Assembly: GCA_050117725.1 (NCBI GenBank)
Contig: JASFME010000013.1
Span: 1-21,151, forward strand
Source of the DNA: JASFJH01 sp050117725
GTDB lineage: Bacteria > Pseudomonadota > Gammaproteobacteria > AKS1
Length of the DNA stretch: 21,151 nt
Direction: 5' to 3'
Position 1 is the first letter of the stretch. The number at the start of each line of letters is the position of its first letter. A program made the position numbers and the translations under genes. Under the pieces are notes generated by a model that saw only the letters and a list, made by a program, of their open reading frames with translations, did no database searches and was not told the DNA's origin. Shown here in pieces: positions 13,544 to 21,096 of the stretch.

Positions 13544-14077
13544 TTACTTCTTCTTCGCTTCCTTGCGAGCGATTTGTTCGCCCGCAAAGCGAATGCCTTT
13601 GCCCTTGTACGGTTCCGGTGGACGCCATGCACGGATTTCCGCACATACATGTCCCACCAGCTGATTGTCAGCACCCTTGACGAGGATCTCGGTCTGACTC
13701 GGTGTTTCTACAGTGACACCCTCGGGTACTGCGTAGGCAACCGGATGCGACAGGCCGAGTGTCAGGTTAAGGGTCTTGCCCTGCGCCTGTGCCCGGTAAC
13801 CGACACCGACCAGTTCCATTTTCTTTTCGAAGCCCTTGCTGACACCGACAACCATGTTGTTGACCAGTGACCGCATCGTGCCGGCCATGGCGCGCGCCTT
13901 CTTTTCGTTGCTGCGTGCAGCAAACTTGATGGCATTGTCTTCCTGTGACATTTCAACGAAATCATGGACAGTCCGAGCGAGGGTGCCGTTGCTGCCCTTG
14001 ACACTGATTTCCTGACCAGTGATGTTGACCTCAACACCACTCGGGATTTCAACTGGTTTGTTTGCAATTCGTGACAT
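13544..14077 (-). CDS. rplF: 50S ribosomal protein L6
   Basis: L6 sits at the base of the L7/L12 stalk near the sarcin-ricin loop and supports elongation-factor binding. The 177 residues begin MSRIANKPVEIPSGVEVNI and have two tandem L6 folds (about 1-80 and 81-177). The second ends in the signature PEPYKGKGIRFAGE and a lysine-rich tail. Length equals E. coli. It lies 14 nt after rpsH. Confidence 0.98.
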   Translation of the reverse strand: MSRIANKPVEIPSGVEVNITGQEISVKGSNGTLARTVHDFVEMSQEDNAIKFAARSNEKKARAMAGTMRSLVNNMVVGVSKGFEKKMELVGVGYRAQAQGKTLNLTLGLSHPVAYAVPEGVTVETPSQTEILVKGADNQLVGHVCAEIRAWRPPEPYKGKGIRFAGEQIARKEAKKK

Positions 14078-14091
14078 GATGCTTCCTCAAA

Positions 14092-14487
14092 TCAGGCGAC
14101 GTAGCACAGTACTTCACCACCGAAACCAGCCTTACGCGCCGCACGGTCGGACATAACGCCCTGTGAGGTAGATACAATCGCCACACCGAGACCACCCATT
14201 ACCTTGGGCAGCTCATCCTTGCCCTTATAGGTACGCAGGCCCGGACGGCTGGCGCGCTGCAGCTTTTCAATAACCGGCTTGCCTTCGTAGTATTTCAGCG
14301 TAACTGTTAGCACCGGCTTGCCATCAACTTCACCTGATGAAAAGTCAGTAATATAGCCTTCGTCCTTGAGGACGCTGGCGATCGCTGCCTTCAGCTTTGA
14401 GCCGGGCATGCTAACTTCTGTCTTCTTTGCCTGCTGACCGTTTCGAATACGGGTCAACATATCGGCAATCGGATCACTCATACTCAT
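14092..14487 (-). CDS. rpsH: 30S ribosomal protein S8
   Basis: S8 binds the central domain of 16S rRNA early in assembly; in E. coli it also represses the spc operon by binding mRNA near the rplE start. The 131 residues have DPIADMLTRIRNGQQAKK at the N terminus and the RNA-binding motif STSQGVMSDRAARKAGFGGE at the C terminus. The ATG at 14487 has GGAG 9 nt upstream; Met3 is an alternative start. I could not recognise the E. coli S8 target structure at the rplX/rplE junction. Confidence 0.98.
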   Translation of the reverse strand: MSMSDPIADMLTRIRNGQQAKKTEVSMPGSKLKAAIASVLKDEGYITDFSSGEVDGKPVLTVTLKYYEGKPVIEKLQRASRPGLRTYKGKDELPKVMGGLGVAIVSTSQGVMSDRAARKAGFGGEVLCYVA

Positions 14488-14504
14488 GATTCGTTACTCC
14501 GCGC

Positions 14505-14810
14505 TTACCAACTGGCCTTGACAAGGCCAGGGATATCACCGCGCATGGCTGCTTCACGTAATTTGTTACGAGCCAGGCCAAACTTGCGATAGTAACCGTG
14601 AGGACGACCGGTCAGACGACAGCGGTTACGCTGGCGAGTTGAACTGGCATCACGCGGCATACTGTGGAACTGGCGATAAGCCTGTTCATACTCTTCGTCG
14701 CTGATGTTCGGATCCTTGAGCTTGGCCTTCAGTGCAGCTTTCTTTGCAGCATACTTGGCTACAAGCCTGGCGCGCTTATGCTCACGGTTAATCATCGATT
14801 TCTTGGCCAT
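14505..14810 (-). CDS. rpsN: 30S ribosomal protein S14, zinc-free long form
   Basis: A head protein of the 30S subunit near the A site. The 101 residues are the long form typical of proteobacteria, with a single cysteine and no CXXC pairs, so it does not bind zinc. The conserved end NRCRLTGRPHGYYRKFGLAR and RGDIPGLVKASW is intact. The ATG at 14810 gives the normal MAKKSMINRE start; the frame extends upstream into rplE without homology. It lies 13 nt after rplE. Confidence 0.97.
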   Translation of the reverse strand: MAKKSMINREHKRARLVAKYAAKKAALKAKLKDPNISDEEYEQAYRQFHSMPRDASSTRQRNRCRLTGRPHGYYRKFGLARNKLREAAMRGDIPGLVKASW

Positions 14811-14823
14811 ACCGTTACAGTCC

Positions 14824-15363
14824 TCAGTTCTTGAACGGGAAGTTGAACGCCTTAAGCAGCGCGCGTCCTTCCTCGTCCGTCTTTGCCGTGGTCGTAATCG
14901 TAATATCCATACCACGCAGGGCATCGACCTTGTCATAATCAATTTCAGGGAAAATGATCTGTTCCTTGACACCCATGCTGTAGTTACCGCGACCATCGAA
15001 TGATTTCGAATTCAGCCCACGAAAGTCACGAATACGCGGAATCGCTACAGAAATCAGGCGGTCCAGGAATTCGTACATCTGCTTCTTGCGCAGCGTTACC
15101 TTGCAACCGATCGGGTAACCTTCACGGATCTTGAAGCCTGCGACTGACTTGCGTGCGTTGCAGACTACCGGCTTCTGACCAGCAATCTTTTCCATATCAC
15201 CGACGGCATTTTCCATTACCTTCTTGTCACCAACGGCTTCGCCGACACCCATGTTCAGGGTGATCTTGGTGATTTTCGGTACTTCCATCACGCTCTTGTA
15301 GTTAAACTGCTCCATAAGCTGTTTAACCACTGTGTCACGATAACTGTCTTGCATTCTTGCCAT
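14824..15363 (-). CDS. rplE: 50S ribosomal protein L5
   Basis: L5 binds 5S rRNA with L18 and forms bridge B1b with S13, touching the P-site tRNA. The 179 residues match E. coli in length. Recognisable stretches are VPKITKITLNMGVGEA, the tRNA-facing loop PVVCNARKSVAGFKIREGYP, VTLRKKQMYEFLDRL and the C-terminal DITITTTAKTDEEGRALL. It lies 15 nt after rplX, with GAGGCAGG upstream of the ATG. Confidence 0.98.
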   Translation of the reverse strand: MARMQDSYRDTVVKQLMEQFNYKSVMEVPKITKITLNMGVGEAVGDKKVMENAVGDMEKIAGQKPVVCNARKSVAGFKIREGYPIGCKVTLRKKQMYEFLDRLISVAIPRIRDFRGLNSKSFDGRGNYSMGVKEQIIFPEIDYDKVDALRGMDITITTTAKTDEEGRALLKAFNFPFKN

Positions 15364-15378
15364 GTTTCAATACCTGCC

Positions 15379-15696
15379 TCAGGCGTCCAGAACTTCGCCA
15401 TTAGACTTGAAGAAACGCACCTTGCGACCATCATCAAGCTGCTTAAAGCCAACGCGGTCTGCCTTGTCAGTTGCCGGGTTAACCAGGGCAACGTTCGAAA
15501 TGTGCAGCGAAGCTTCCTTTTCCACAATGCCACCTGGCGCACCCATTGCTGGATTCGGCTTGGTGTGGCGCTTGATCATGTTGATGTTTTCAACAACAAC
15601 GCGATCGTTTGGCATAACACGGATCACAGTGCCACGGCGGCCTTTGTCTTTGCCCGCCAGTACCTGGATCTGATCACCTTTCTTGACCTTTTTCAT
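15379..15696 (-). CDS. rplX: 50S ribosomal protein L24
   Basis: L24 is one of the two proteins that start 50S assembly and lies near the tunnel exit. The 105 residues begin with a KOW motif (about 4-31, KKGDQIQVLAGKDKGRRGTV). KRHTKPNPAMGAPGGIVEKE, the assembly-active loop, follows, and it ends in RVGFKQLDDGRKVRFFKSNG. Length is close to E. coli (104). It lies 16 nt after rplN. Confidence 0.98.
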   Translation of the reverse strand: MKKVKKGDQIQVLAGKDKGRRGTVIRVMPNDRVVVENINMIKRHTKPNPAMGAPGGIVEKEASLHISNVALVNPATDKADRVGFKQLDDGRKVRFFKSNGEVLDA

Positions 15697-15712
15697 CGCT
15701 CTTGCCTCTGGC

Positions 15713-16081
15713 TTACAGCACTTCGGGTGCCAGCGAGATAATCTTCATAAAGTTTTCGGAACGCAGTTCACGCGTTACCGGGCCAAAGATACGCGTACCG
15801 ATCGGCTGCAGGTTGACGTTCAAAAGAACAGCTGCATTTCCGTCGAAGCGGATCAGCGAACCATCGGGGCGACGTACACCCTTCCTGGTACGCACAACCA
15901 CTGCGTTGTACACATCACCTTTCTTGACCTTGCCGCGTGGAATTGCTTCCTTAACGCTTACCTTGATGATGTCGCCAATACGTGCATAACGGCGATGTGA
16001 ACCACCAAGCACTTTGATACACATCAGTCGACGTGCACCGCTGTTATCAGCAACATCAAGCATTGTTTGCATCTGAATCAT
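15713..16081 (-). CDS. rplN: 50S ribosomal protein L14
   Basis: L14 lies at the subunit interface, where it forms bridges to 16S rRNA and is the docking site of the silencing factor RsfS. The 122 residues begin MIQMQTMLDVADNSGARRLM and contain IGDIIKVSVKEAIPRGKVKKG and RFDGNAAVLLN, followed by GTRIFGPVTRELR. First gene of the classical spc operon; here only 18 nt separate it from rpsQ and I see no spc promoter there. Confidence 0.98.
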   Translation of the reverse strand: MIQMQTMLDVADNSGARRLMCIKVLGGSHRRYARIGDIIKVSVKEAIPRGKVKKGDVYNAVVVRTRKGVRRPDGSLIRFDGNAAVLLNVNLQPIGTRIFGPVTRELRSENFMKIISLAPEVL

Positions 16082-16099
16082 GGTCTGACCCTTCTCGTC

Positions 16100-16369
16100 C
16101 TAGACCTGGGTTGCCTGTTCGACAACCTTGACCAGACGCCAGCTTTTCGATTTCGAAATCGGCCGGCACTGTTCAATCGTTACAACATCGCCTTCACGGC
16201 ATTCGTTGTTCTCATCATGCGCGTGCAACTTCGTTGAACGACGCACATACTTCTTGTAAAGCGGATGCTTGACCTTACGCTCAACCATAACGGTGACGCT
16301 CTTGTCCATCTTGTCGCTTACAACACGACCAGTAAGCGTACGCTGTACCTTTTCCTGCTGCTCACTCAT
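16100..16369 (-). CDS. rpsQ: 30S ribosomal protein S17
   Basis: S17 binds the 5' domain of 16S rRNA early in 30S assembly. The OB-fold protein shows LTGRVVSDKMDKSVTVMVER, VKHPLYKKYVRRSTKLHAHD and ENNECREGDVVTIEQCRPIS. I take the ATG at 16369, one nt after the rpmC stop codon, giving 89 residues. A GTG at 16378 would overlap rpmC and add three residues. The N terminus (MSEQQEKVQ) is slightly longer than in E. coli (84 residues in all). Confidence 0.95.
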   Translation of the reverse strand: MSEQQEKVQRTLTGRVVSDKMDKSVTVMVERKVKHPLYKKYVRRSTKLHAHDENNECREGDVVTIEQCRPISKSKSWRLVKVVEQATQV

Positions 16370-16370
16370 A

Positions 16371-16562
16371 TTAGGCACCCGCCTTCAGATTCATTACCGT
16401 TTTCACACGTGCAATATTGCGACGCACTTCTTTCAGCAGATGCGGCTTGGCCAGTTGGCCGGTACCTTTCTGCATACGCAGGTTGAACTGCTCACGGAGC
16501 AGGTCATTCAGCTCCTTGTTCAGATCATCCACGCTCTTGTCTCGCAGTTCACTCGCCTTCAT
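16371..16562 (-). CDS. rpmC: 50S ribosomal protein L29
   Basis: L29 lies at the peptide exit beside L23, where trigger factor and the signal recognition particle dock. The 63-residue helical-hairpin protein (MKASELRDKSVDDLNKELND, then HLLKEVRRNIARVKTVMN) equals E. coli in length. The ATG at 16562 shares its A with the rplP stop codon (TGATG), which suggests coupled translation; a GTG one codon earlier is less likely. Confidence 0.96.
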   Translation of the reverse strand: MKASELRDKSVDDLNKELNDLLREQFNLRMQKGTGQLAKPHLLKEVRRNIARVKTVMNLKAGA

Positions 16563-16975
16563 CACATCACCGTACGTGTTACAAAGGTGGTCTTAATCGG
16601 AAGCTTGGCTGCGGCCAGACGGAACGCCTCGCGGGCGACGTCTTCAGCAACACCTTCCATCTCATATAACATACGACCCGGCTGGATCTGGGCAACCCAG
16701 TATTCAACGTTGCCCTTACCTTTACCCATACGTACTTCCAGCGGCTTCTTCGAAATCGGCTTGTCCGGGAAGACGCGGATCCAGATCTTGCCGCCACGTT
16801 TGATGTGGCGGGTCATTGCACGTCGAGCAGCTTCAATCTGGCGCGCGGTAAGACGACCACGGTCAACGGCGCACAGGCCGAATTCGCCGAAGCTCACCTT
16901 GTTACCAGATTGTGCCAGACCGCGGTTGCGGCCCTTCATCTGCTTGCGGAATTTTGTGCGTTTTGGCTGCAGCAT
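16562..16975 (-). CDS. rplP: 50S ribosomal protein L16
   Basis: L16 reaches between A- and P-site tRNAs and completes the 50S subunit late in assembly. The 137 residues begin MLQPKRTKFRKQMKGRNRGL and carry GRLTARQIEAARRAMTRHIK, IWIRVFPDKPISKKPLEVRM and GKGKGNVEYWVAQIQPG. Arg82 matches E. coli Arg81, which is hydroxylated by RoxA/YcfD. The stop codon overlaps the rpmC start. It lies 14 nt after rpsC. Confidence 0.98.
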   Translation of the reverse strand: MLQPKRTKFRKQMKGRNRGLAQSGNKVSFGEFGLCAVDRGRLTARQIEAARRAMTRHIKRGGKIWIRVFPDKPISKKPLEVRMGKGKGNVEYWVAQIQPGRMLYEMEGVAEDVAREAFRLAAAKLPIKTTFVTRTVM

Positions 16976-16989
16976 CTCTCAACTACCCC

Positions 16990-17667
16990 TTAGCTTGCCG
17001 CGGCCTTCTCAGGCGCTGCTTCGGCTTCGGCTTCAGCCGTATCGAAGACTTCACCCTTGAAGATCCATACTTTCACGCCAATCACACCATAGGTGGTATT
17101 GGCTTCGGCAGTACCATAATCAATATCAGCGCGCAGTGTATGCAACGGCACGCGGCCTTCCCGGTACCATTCTGTACGGGCAATTTCTGCACCATTCAGA
17201 CGACCAGCAACATTGATACGAATACCCTGTGCGCCGAGGCGCATCGAATTCGTCACGGCCCGTTTCATGGCACGACGGAACATGATGCGGCGCTCAAGCT
17301 GCTGCGCAACACTTTCCGCGACCAGGGTGGCATCCAGTTCCGGCTTGCGCACTTCTTCAATATTGATGTGCACGGGCACACCCATCATGCCTGACACTTC
17401 TTTACGCAGGGCTTCGATATCTTCGCCCTTCTTGCCAATCACGATACCCGGACGCGCGGTGTGGACCGTGATGCGCGCATTCTTCGCCGGGCGTTCGATC
17501 TTTATATGGCTGACCGAGGCACCCGCCAGTTTCTTCTTCAGGTACTCACGTACCTTCAGATCGGTGAACAGGTTGTCGGCAAAATCCCTGGAATCGGCAT
17601 ACCACTTGGATGTCCAATCCTTGACGATGCCGAGACGAATGCCCGTTGGATGTACTTTCTGACCCAT
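16990..17667 (-). CDS. rpsC: 30S ribosomal protein S3
   Basis: S3 forms the mRNA entry ring with S4 and S5 and contributes to the ribosomal helicase. The 225 residues start MGQKVHPTGIRLGIVKDWTS. A type II KH domain (about 39-107) has the GKKG loop in GIVIGKKGEDIEALRK, followed by the C-terminal domain with MKRAVTNSMRLGAQGIRINV and REGRVPLHTLRADIDYG. The tail is rich in Ala and Glu (AEAEAEAAPEKAAAS). It lies 13 nt after rplV. Confidence 0.98.
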   Translation of the reverse strand: MGQKVHPTGIRLGIVKDWTSKWYADSRDFADNLFTDLKVREYLKKKLAGASVSHIKIERPAKNARITVHTARPGIVIGKKGEDIEALRKEVSGMMGVPVHINIEEVRKPELDATLVAESVAQQLERRIMFRRAMKRAVTNSMRLGAQGIRINVAGRLNGAEIARTEWYREGRVPLHTLRADIDYGTAEANTTYGVIGVKVWIFKGEVFDTAEAEAEAAPEKAAAS

Positions 17668-17680
17668 TACACGTCCTCTC

Positions 17681-18013
17681 TTATTCGTCCGACACTGTCA
17701 CAGTGATGTGGCAGGTGCGTTTCAGGATCCGGTTGGCACGACCACGTGCACGTGGGCGCCAGCGTTTCATCGTCGGACCCTCGTCGACAAAAATCCGTGA
17801 CACCTTCAGCTCATCAATATCCGCGCCTTCATTGTGCTCGGCATTGGAAATGGCTGACATCAGTACCTTCTTTACGAGCATGGCAGCTTTTTTAGGGCTG
17901 AAGCTCAAAATATCAATAGCGCGTTCAACGCTCTGGCCACGAATTTGATCGGCAACCAGGCGGCACTTCTGTGCAGCGATGTTAGCGTTGTTGTGTTTGG
18001 CGTTAACCTGCAT
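17681..18013 (-). CDS. rplV: 50S ribosomal protein L22
   Basis: L22 lines the exit tunnel; its long beta-hairpin forms the constriction with L4 and is a site of macrolide-resistance changes. The 110 residues equal E. coli in length. They show AAQKCRLVADQIRGQSVERA, KVLMSAISNAEHNEGADIDE and the hairpin tip GPTMKRWRPRARGRANRI, which looks wild type. The ATG at 18013 has GGAG upstream and is 15 nt after rpsS. Confidence 0.98.
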   Translation of the reverse strand: MQVNAKHNNANIAAQKCRLVADQIRGQSVERAIDILSFSPKKAAMLVKKVLMSAISNAEHNEGADIDELKVSRIFVDEGPTMKRWRPRARGRANRILKRTCHITVTVSDE

Positions 18014-18028
18014 CTCAAGCTACTCCGC

Positions 18029-18301
18029 TTACCGGGACTTCTTGTCCGCAACATGGCCCTTGTAGGTGCGAGTCGGAACGAACTCTCCCAGCTTGTGGCC
18101 AACCATGTTTTCAGTGATGAGAACCGGCACGTGCTGACGGCCGTTATGTACAGCAAGCGTCAATCCGAGCATGTCCGGGATCACCATGGAACGACGCGAC
18201 CAGGTCTTGATTGGGCGCTTGTCATTGGTTTCCCGTGCAGCCTGTACCTTCTTTTCAAGGTGCAGGTCGATAAATGGGCCTTTTTTGATAGAACGTGGCA
18301 C
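18029..18301 (-). CDS. rpsS: 30S ribosomal protein S19
   Basis: A head protein of the 30S subunit that pairs with S13 near the A-site finger. The 90 residues begin MPRSIKKGPFIDLHLEKKV and end GEFVPTRTYKGHVADKKSR, both typical. The start codon is GTG at 18301, preceded by GAGGA; no ATG nearby would give the family N terminus. It lies 19 nt after rplB. Confidence 0.97.
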   Translation of the reverse strand: MPRSIKKGPFIDLHLEKKVQAARETNDKRPIKTWSRRSMVIPDMLGLTLAVHNGRQHVPVLITENMVGHKLGEFVPTRTYKGHVADKKSR

Positions 18302-18320
18302 GTATCTGATCCTCTAGTCT

Positions 18321-19151
18321 TTACTTCGCGTTCCGACGACGAACAATCATCCTGTCGGTACGCTTGTTCTTGCGGGTCTTGTAACCCTTGGTTGGCACAC
18401 CCCACGGGGTGACTGGATGACGGCCCCCCGAGGTACGGCCCTCACCACCACCATGCGGGTGATCAACCGGGTTCATAACAACACCGCGGACAGTTGGGCG
18501 AACACCACGCCAGCGCTTCGCACCGGCCTTGCCCAGCTTGCGCAGGCTATGTTCAGACAAACCGACTTCGCCGATCGTTGCACGGCATTCAACGTGTACC
18601 TTGCGCGTTTCGCCAGAACGCAAACGCAATGTTGCGTACTGTCCCTCACGGGCAGCAAGTTGTACTGAAGTACCGGCACTACGTGCGATCTGGGCACCCT
18701 TGCCAGCCTTCAGTTCTACACAGTGAACCGTGGTGCCCACTGGTATGTTACGCAGTGGCAGGCAATTGCCCGGCTTGATTGGCGCATCCGTACCAGACAG
18801 GACGGGATCGCCGACCTTGACATTCCTCGGCGCAATAATGTAACGGCGCTCGCCATCCGCATACAGGACGAGTGCGATGTGCGCAGTACGGTTCGGATCA
18901 TATTCGATGCGTTCAACCCTGGCCGGAATACCGTCCTTGTTGCGCTTGAAGTCGATGACACGATAGTGCTGCTTGTGACCGCCACCACGATGGCGCACAG
19001 TAATGCGACCAGCATTGTTGCGACCCGCACTTTTCGACTTGGTCTCAACCAACGGTGCATACGGCGCACCCTTGTGCAGTTCAGGCGTTTTGACCTGAAC
19101 GACAAAGCGACGGCCAGCTGATGTCGGTTTTGCTTTAACAACGATTGCCAT
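18321..19151 (-). CDS. rplB: 50S ribosomal protein L2
   Basis: L2 is a primary rRNA-binding protein needed for subunit joining and located near the peptidyl transferase centre. The 276 residues have the N-terminal OB fold, GRNNAGRITVRHRGGGHKQH, an SH3-like second domain and the signature PVDHPHGGGEGR. His231 there matches the conserved histidine near the catalytic centre (E. coli His229). The basic C terminus GYKTRKNKRTDRMIVRRRNA is complete. It lies 17 nt after rplW. Confidence 0.98.
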   Translation of the reverse strand: MAIVVKAKPTSAGRRFVVQVKTPELHKGAPYAPLVETKSKSAGRNNAGRITVRHRGGGHKQHYRVIDFKRNKDGIPARVERIEYDPNRTAHIALVLYADGERRYIIAPRNVKVGDPVLSGTDAPIKPGNCLPLRNIPVGTTVHCVELKAGKGAQIARSAGTSVQLAAREGQYATLRLRSGETRKVHVECRATIGEVGLSEHSLRKLGKAGAKRWRGVRPTVRGVVMNPVDHPHGGGEGRTSGGRHPVTPWGVPTKGYKTRKNKRTDRMIVRRRNAK

Positions 19152-19168
19152 GATCTTGCCCTTAGTCT

Positions 19169-19462
19169 TTACTCAGCGCCGAGAAAATCGATGTCCTGAC
19201 CCGGTTTCAGGCTGACAATAGCCTTCTTCCAGTTCGGACGTTTACCCGGTTTACGCAGGAATTTCATCTTGCCGCGAACATTCATGGTGCGAACATTGTT
19301 CACTTCCACCTTGAACAGTAATTCCACAGCTTTCTTGATTTCGAGCTTGGATGCATCCTCGGCGACCTTGAAAATAACCTGATTATCGACATCTGCCGAC
19401 ATCGTGCTCTTTTCAGAAATATGTGGCGCCAGCAGCACTTTCATGAGTTTTTCCTGGTTCAT
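19169..19462 (-). CDS. rplW: 50S ribosomal protein L23
   Basis: L23 at the tunnel exit is the docking point for trigger factor and the signal recognition particle. The 97 residues show KVLLAPHISEKSTMSADVDN, KKAVELLFKVEVNNVRTMNV and the loop GKMKFLRKPGKRPNWKKAIV that lines the exit. The start overlaps the rplD stop codon by 4 nt (ATGA), indicating translational coupling. Confidence 0.98.
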   Translation of the reverse strand: MNQEKLMKVLLAPHISEKSTMSADVDNQVIFKVAEDASKLEIKKAVELLFKVEVNNVRTMNVRGKMKFLRKPGKRPNWKKAIVSLKPGQDIDFLGAE

Positions 19463-20079
19463 GACAGCTGCTCCTCAATCTTCTTTACGGCGCCCGAAGT
19501 CATCAGGACCTTTTCATATTTCATCAGGTTGACCGGGTTAACCGCCTGTACATCAATCGCATCAACGTGCGGAATGTTACGCACGGAGTAGTACAGGTTT
19601 TCACTCAACTCTTCGGTCACGATCAGTACGTTTTCGAGACCGAGCTTGCCGAGGGTCTCAGCCATCGCCCTGGTCTTCTTGTCGTCGGCATCAAACTTGT
19701 CGACAACAACCAGGCGTTCCTGACGAACCAGCTCGGACAGGATGTTCTTCAGTGCGCCGCTGTACATCTTGCGGTTCACCTTCTGCGACCAGTCCTGTGG
19801 TTTGGCTGCAAAGGTCTTGCCGCCAGTGCGCCACAACGGACTGCGAATCGTACCGGCACGCGCACGGCCTGTACCTTTCTGGCCGAACGGCTTGGCACCG
19901 CCGCCACGGACCGCGCTGCGATTTTTCTGTGCCTTGGTACCGGCACGCGCAGCCGCCATGTAAGCGGTTACAACCTGATGAACCAGCGATTCGTTGAATT
20001 CGCGACCGAACACATCATCAGAGACATCAACGCTCTTTGATGAGGCCTTGCCGGTTGCAGTAGTCATATTCAGTTCCAC
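19459..20079 (-). CDS. rplD: 50S ribosomal protein L4
   Basis: L4 lines the exit tunnel with L22 and in E. coli also represses its own S10 operon. The 206 residues show GREFNESLVHQVVTAYMAAA, the tunnel loop with KPFGQKGTGRARAGTIRSPL, and QDWSQKVNRKMYSGALKNIL. The GTG at 20079 is chosen because it gives an MEL N terminus as in E. coli and has TGAGGA upstream inside the rplC stop region; an ATG at 20067 is the alternative. The leader on which L4 acts in E. coli is absent here. Confidence 0.96.
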   Translation of the reverse strand: MELNMTTATGKASSKSVDVSDDVFGREFNESLVHQVVTAYMAAARAGTKAQKNRSAVRGGGAKPFGQKGTGRARAGTIRSPLWRTGGKTFAAKPQDWSQKVNRKMYSGALKNILSELVRQERLVVVDKFDADDKKTRAMAETLGKLGLENVLIVTEELSENLYYSVRNIPHVDAIDVQAVNPVNLMKYEKVLMTSGAVKKIEEQLS

Positions 20080-20090
20080 GACACTAATCC

Positions 20091-20735
20091 TCAGCTACGC
20101 GCCTTGACGGACGGACGTACCATGACGTCACCGTTCTTGGCACCCGGTACAGAACCCTTGATCAACAGCAGGTTGTTATCGGCATCGACGCGCACAACTT
20201 CGAGAGTCTGCTGCGTGGTGCGAACATTGCCCATGTGACCAGCCATTTTCTTGCCCTTGAAGACACGACCCGGGGTCTGGTTCTGACCGATAGAACCCGG
20301 TGCACGATGCGAAAGCGAGTTACCGTGCGTGGCATCCTGCATATGGAAGTTATGACGTTTTACAGTACCGGCATAACCCTTACCGATGCTGGTACCTGTC
20401 ACATCCACCATTTGGCCTGCTTCAAATATGTCAGCCTTGATTTCGCTACCGGCGGCCAGGTCGTCTCCCTCACCTTCAGCAAGACGGAATTCCCATACAC
20501 CGCGGCCGGCTTCCACACCCGCCTTGGCATAGTGCCCTGCCATCGCCTTGGTTACACGAGATGCACGGCGTGCACCCGTCGTCACCTGTACGGCGCGATA
20601 ACCATCATTGTCACCCGTCTTCACCTGGGTGATACGGTTTGGCTCGACTTCAATTACGGTCACAGGCACAGAGGCACCGTCTTCAGTGAAGACACGTGTC
20701 ATTCCTACCTTACGACCAATCACACCAATAGACAT
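20091..20735 (-). CDS. rplC: 50S ribosomal protein L3
   Basis: L3 starts 50S assembly with L24, and its loop reaches the peptidyl transferase centre. The 214 residues begin MSIGVIGRKVGMTRVFTEDG and contain the central extension HGNSLSHRAPGSIGQNQTPG. Gln151 there matches the glutamine methylated by PrmB in E. coli (Gln150). It ends GAKNGDVMVRPSVKARS. It lies 17 nt after rpsJ. Confidence 0.98.
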   Translation of the reverse strand: MSIGVIGRKVGMTRVFTEDGASVPVTVIEVEPNRITQVKTGDNDGYRAVQVTTGARRASRVTKAMAGHYAKAGVEAGRGVWEFRLAEGEGDDLAAGSEIKADIFEAGQMVDVTGTSIGKGYAGTVKRHNFHMQDATHGNSLSHRAPGSIGQNQTPGRVFKGKKMAGHMGNVRTTQQTLEVVRVDADNNLLLIKGSVPGAKNGDVMVRPSVKARS

Positions 20736-20752
20736 GAGTCTGTCCCGTCCAA

Positions 20753-21082
20753 TTAATTCAGTTTGATCTGCACATCAACGCCAGCGGCCAGATCCAGCTT
20801 CATCAGCGCATCTACCGTCTTGTCCGTTGGATCAACAATATCCATAAGACGCTTGTGAGTACGAATCTCGTACTGGTCACGCGCATCCTTGTTTACGTGC
20901 GGAGAAATCAGCACGGTATAACGCTCTTTGCGCGTCGGCAGCGGGATAGGCCCGCGCACCTGGGCGCCTGTGCGTTTCGCCGTCTCGACGATTTCACGCG
21001 CAGACTGATCGATCAATCGATGATCAAATGCCTTCAGTCGAATGCGAATGCGCTGACTGACTGTTGCTGCTGCCTTTGCCAT
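20753..21082 (-). CDS. rpsJ: 30S ribosomal protein S10 / NusE
   Basis: S10 is a head protein of the 30S subunit and, as NusE, a partner of NusB and NusG in transcription antitermination and coupling. The 109 residues contain QRIRIRLKAFDHRLIDQSAR, GPIPLPTRKERYTVLISPHV and HKRLMDIVDPTDKTVDALMK. The N terminus (MAKAAATVS) is about six residues longer than in E. coli (103). The ATG at 21082 lacks a clear ribosome binding site, so translation may depend on ribosomes ending at tuf 14 nt upstream. Confidence 0.97.
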   Translation of the reverse strand: MAKAAATVSQRIRIRLKAFDHRLIDQSAREIVETAKRTGAQVRGPIPLPTRKERYTVLISPHVNKDARDQYEIRTHKRLMDIVDPTDKTVDALMKLDLAAGVDVQIKLN

Positions 21083-21096
21083 GCGTTTTTACTCAA

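Noticed and set aside
16269..17060. 263-residue plus-strand frame across rpsQ, rpmC and rplP
   Set aside because: It is antisense to three ribosomal genes and has no resemblance to a known protein.
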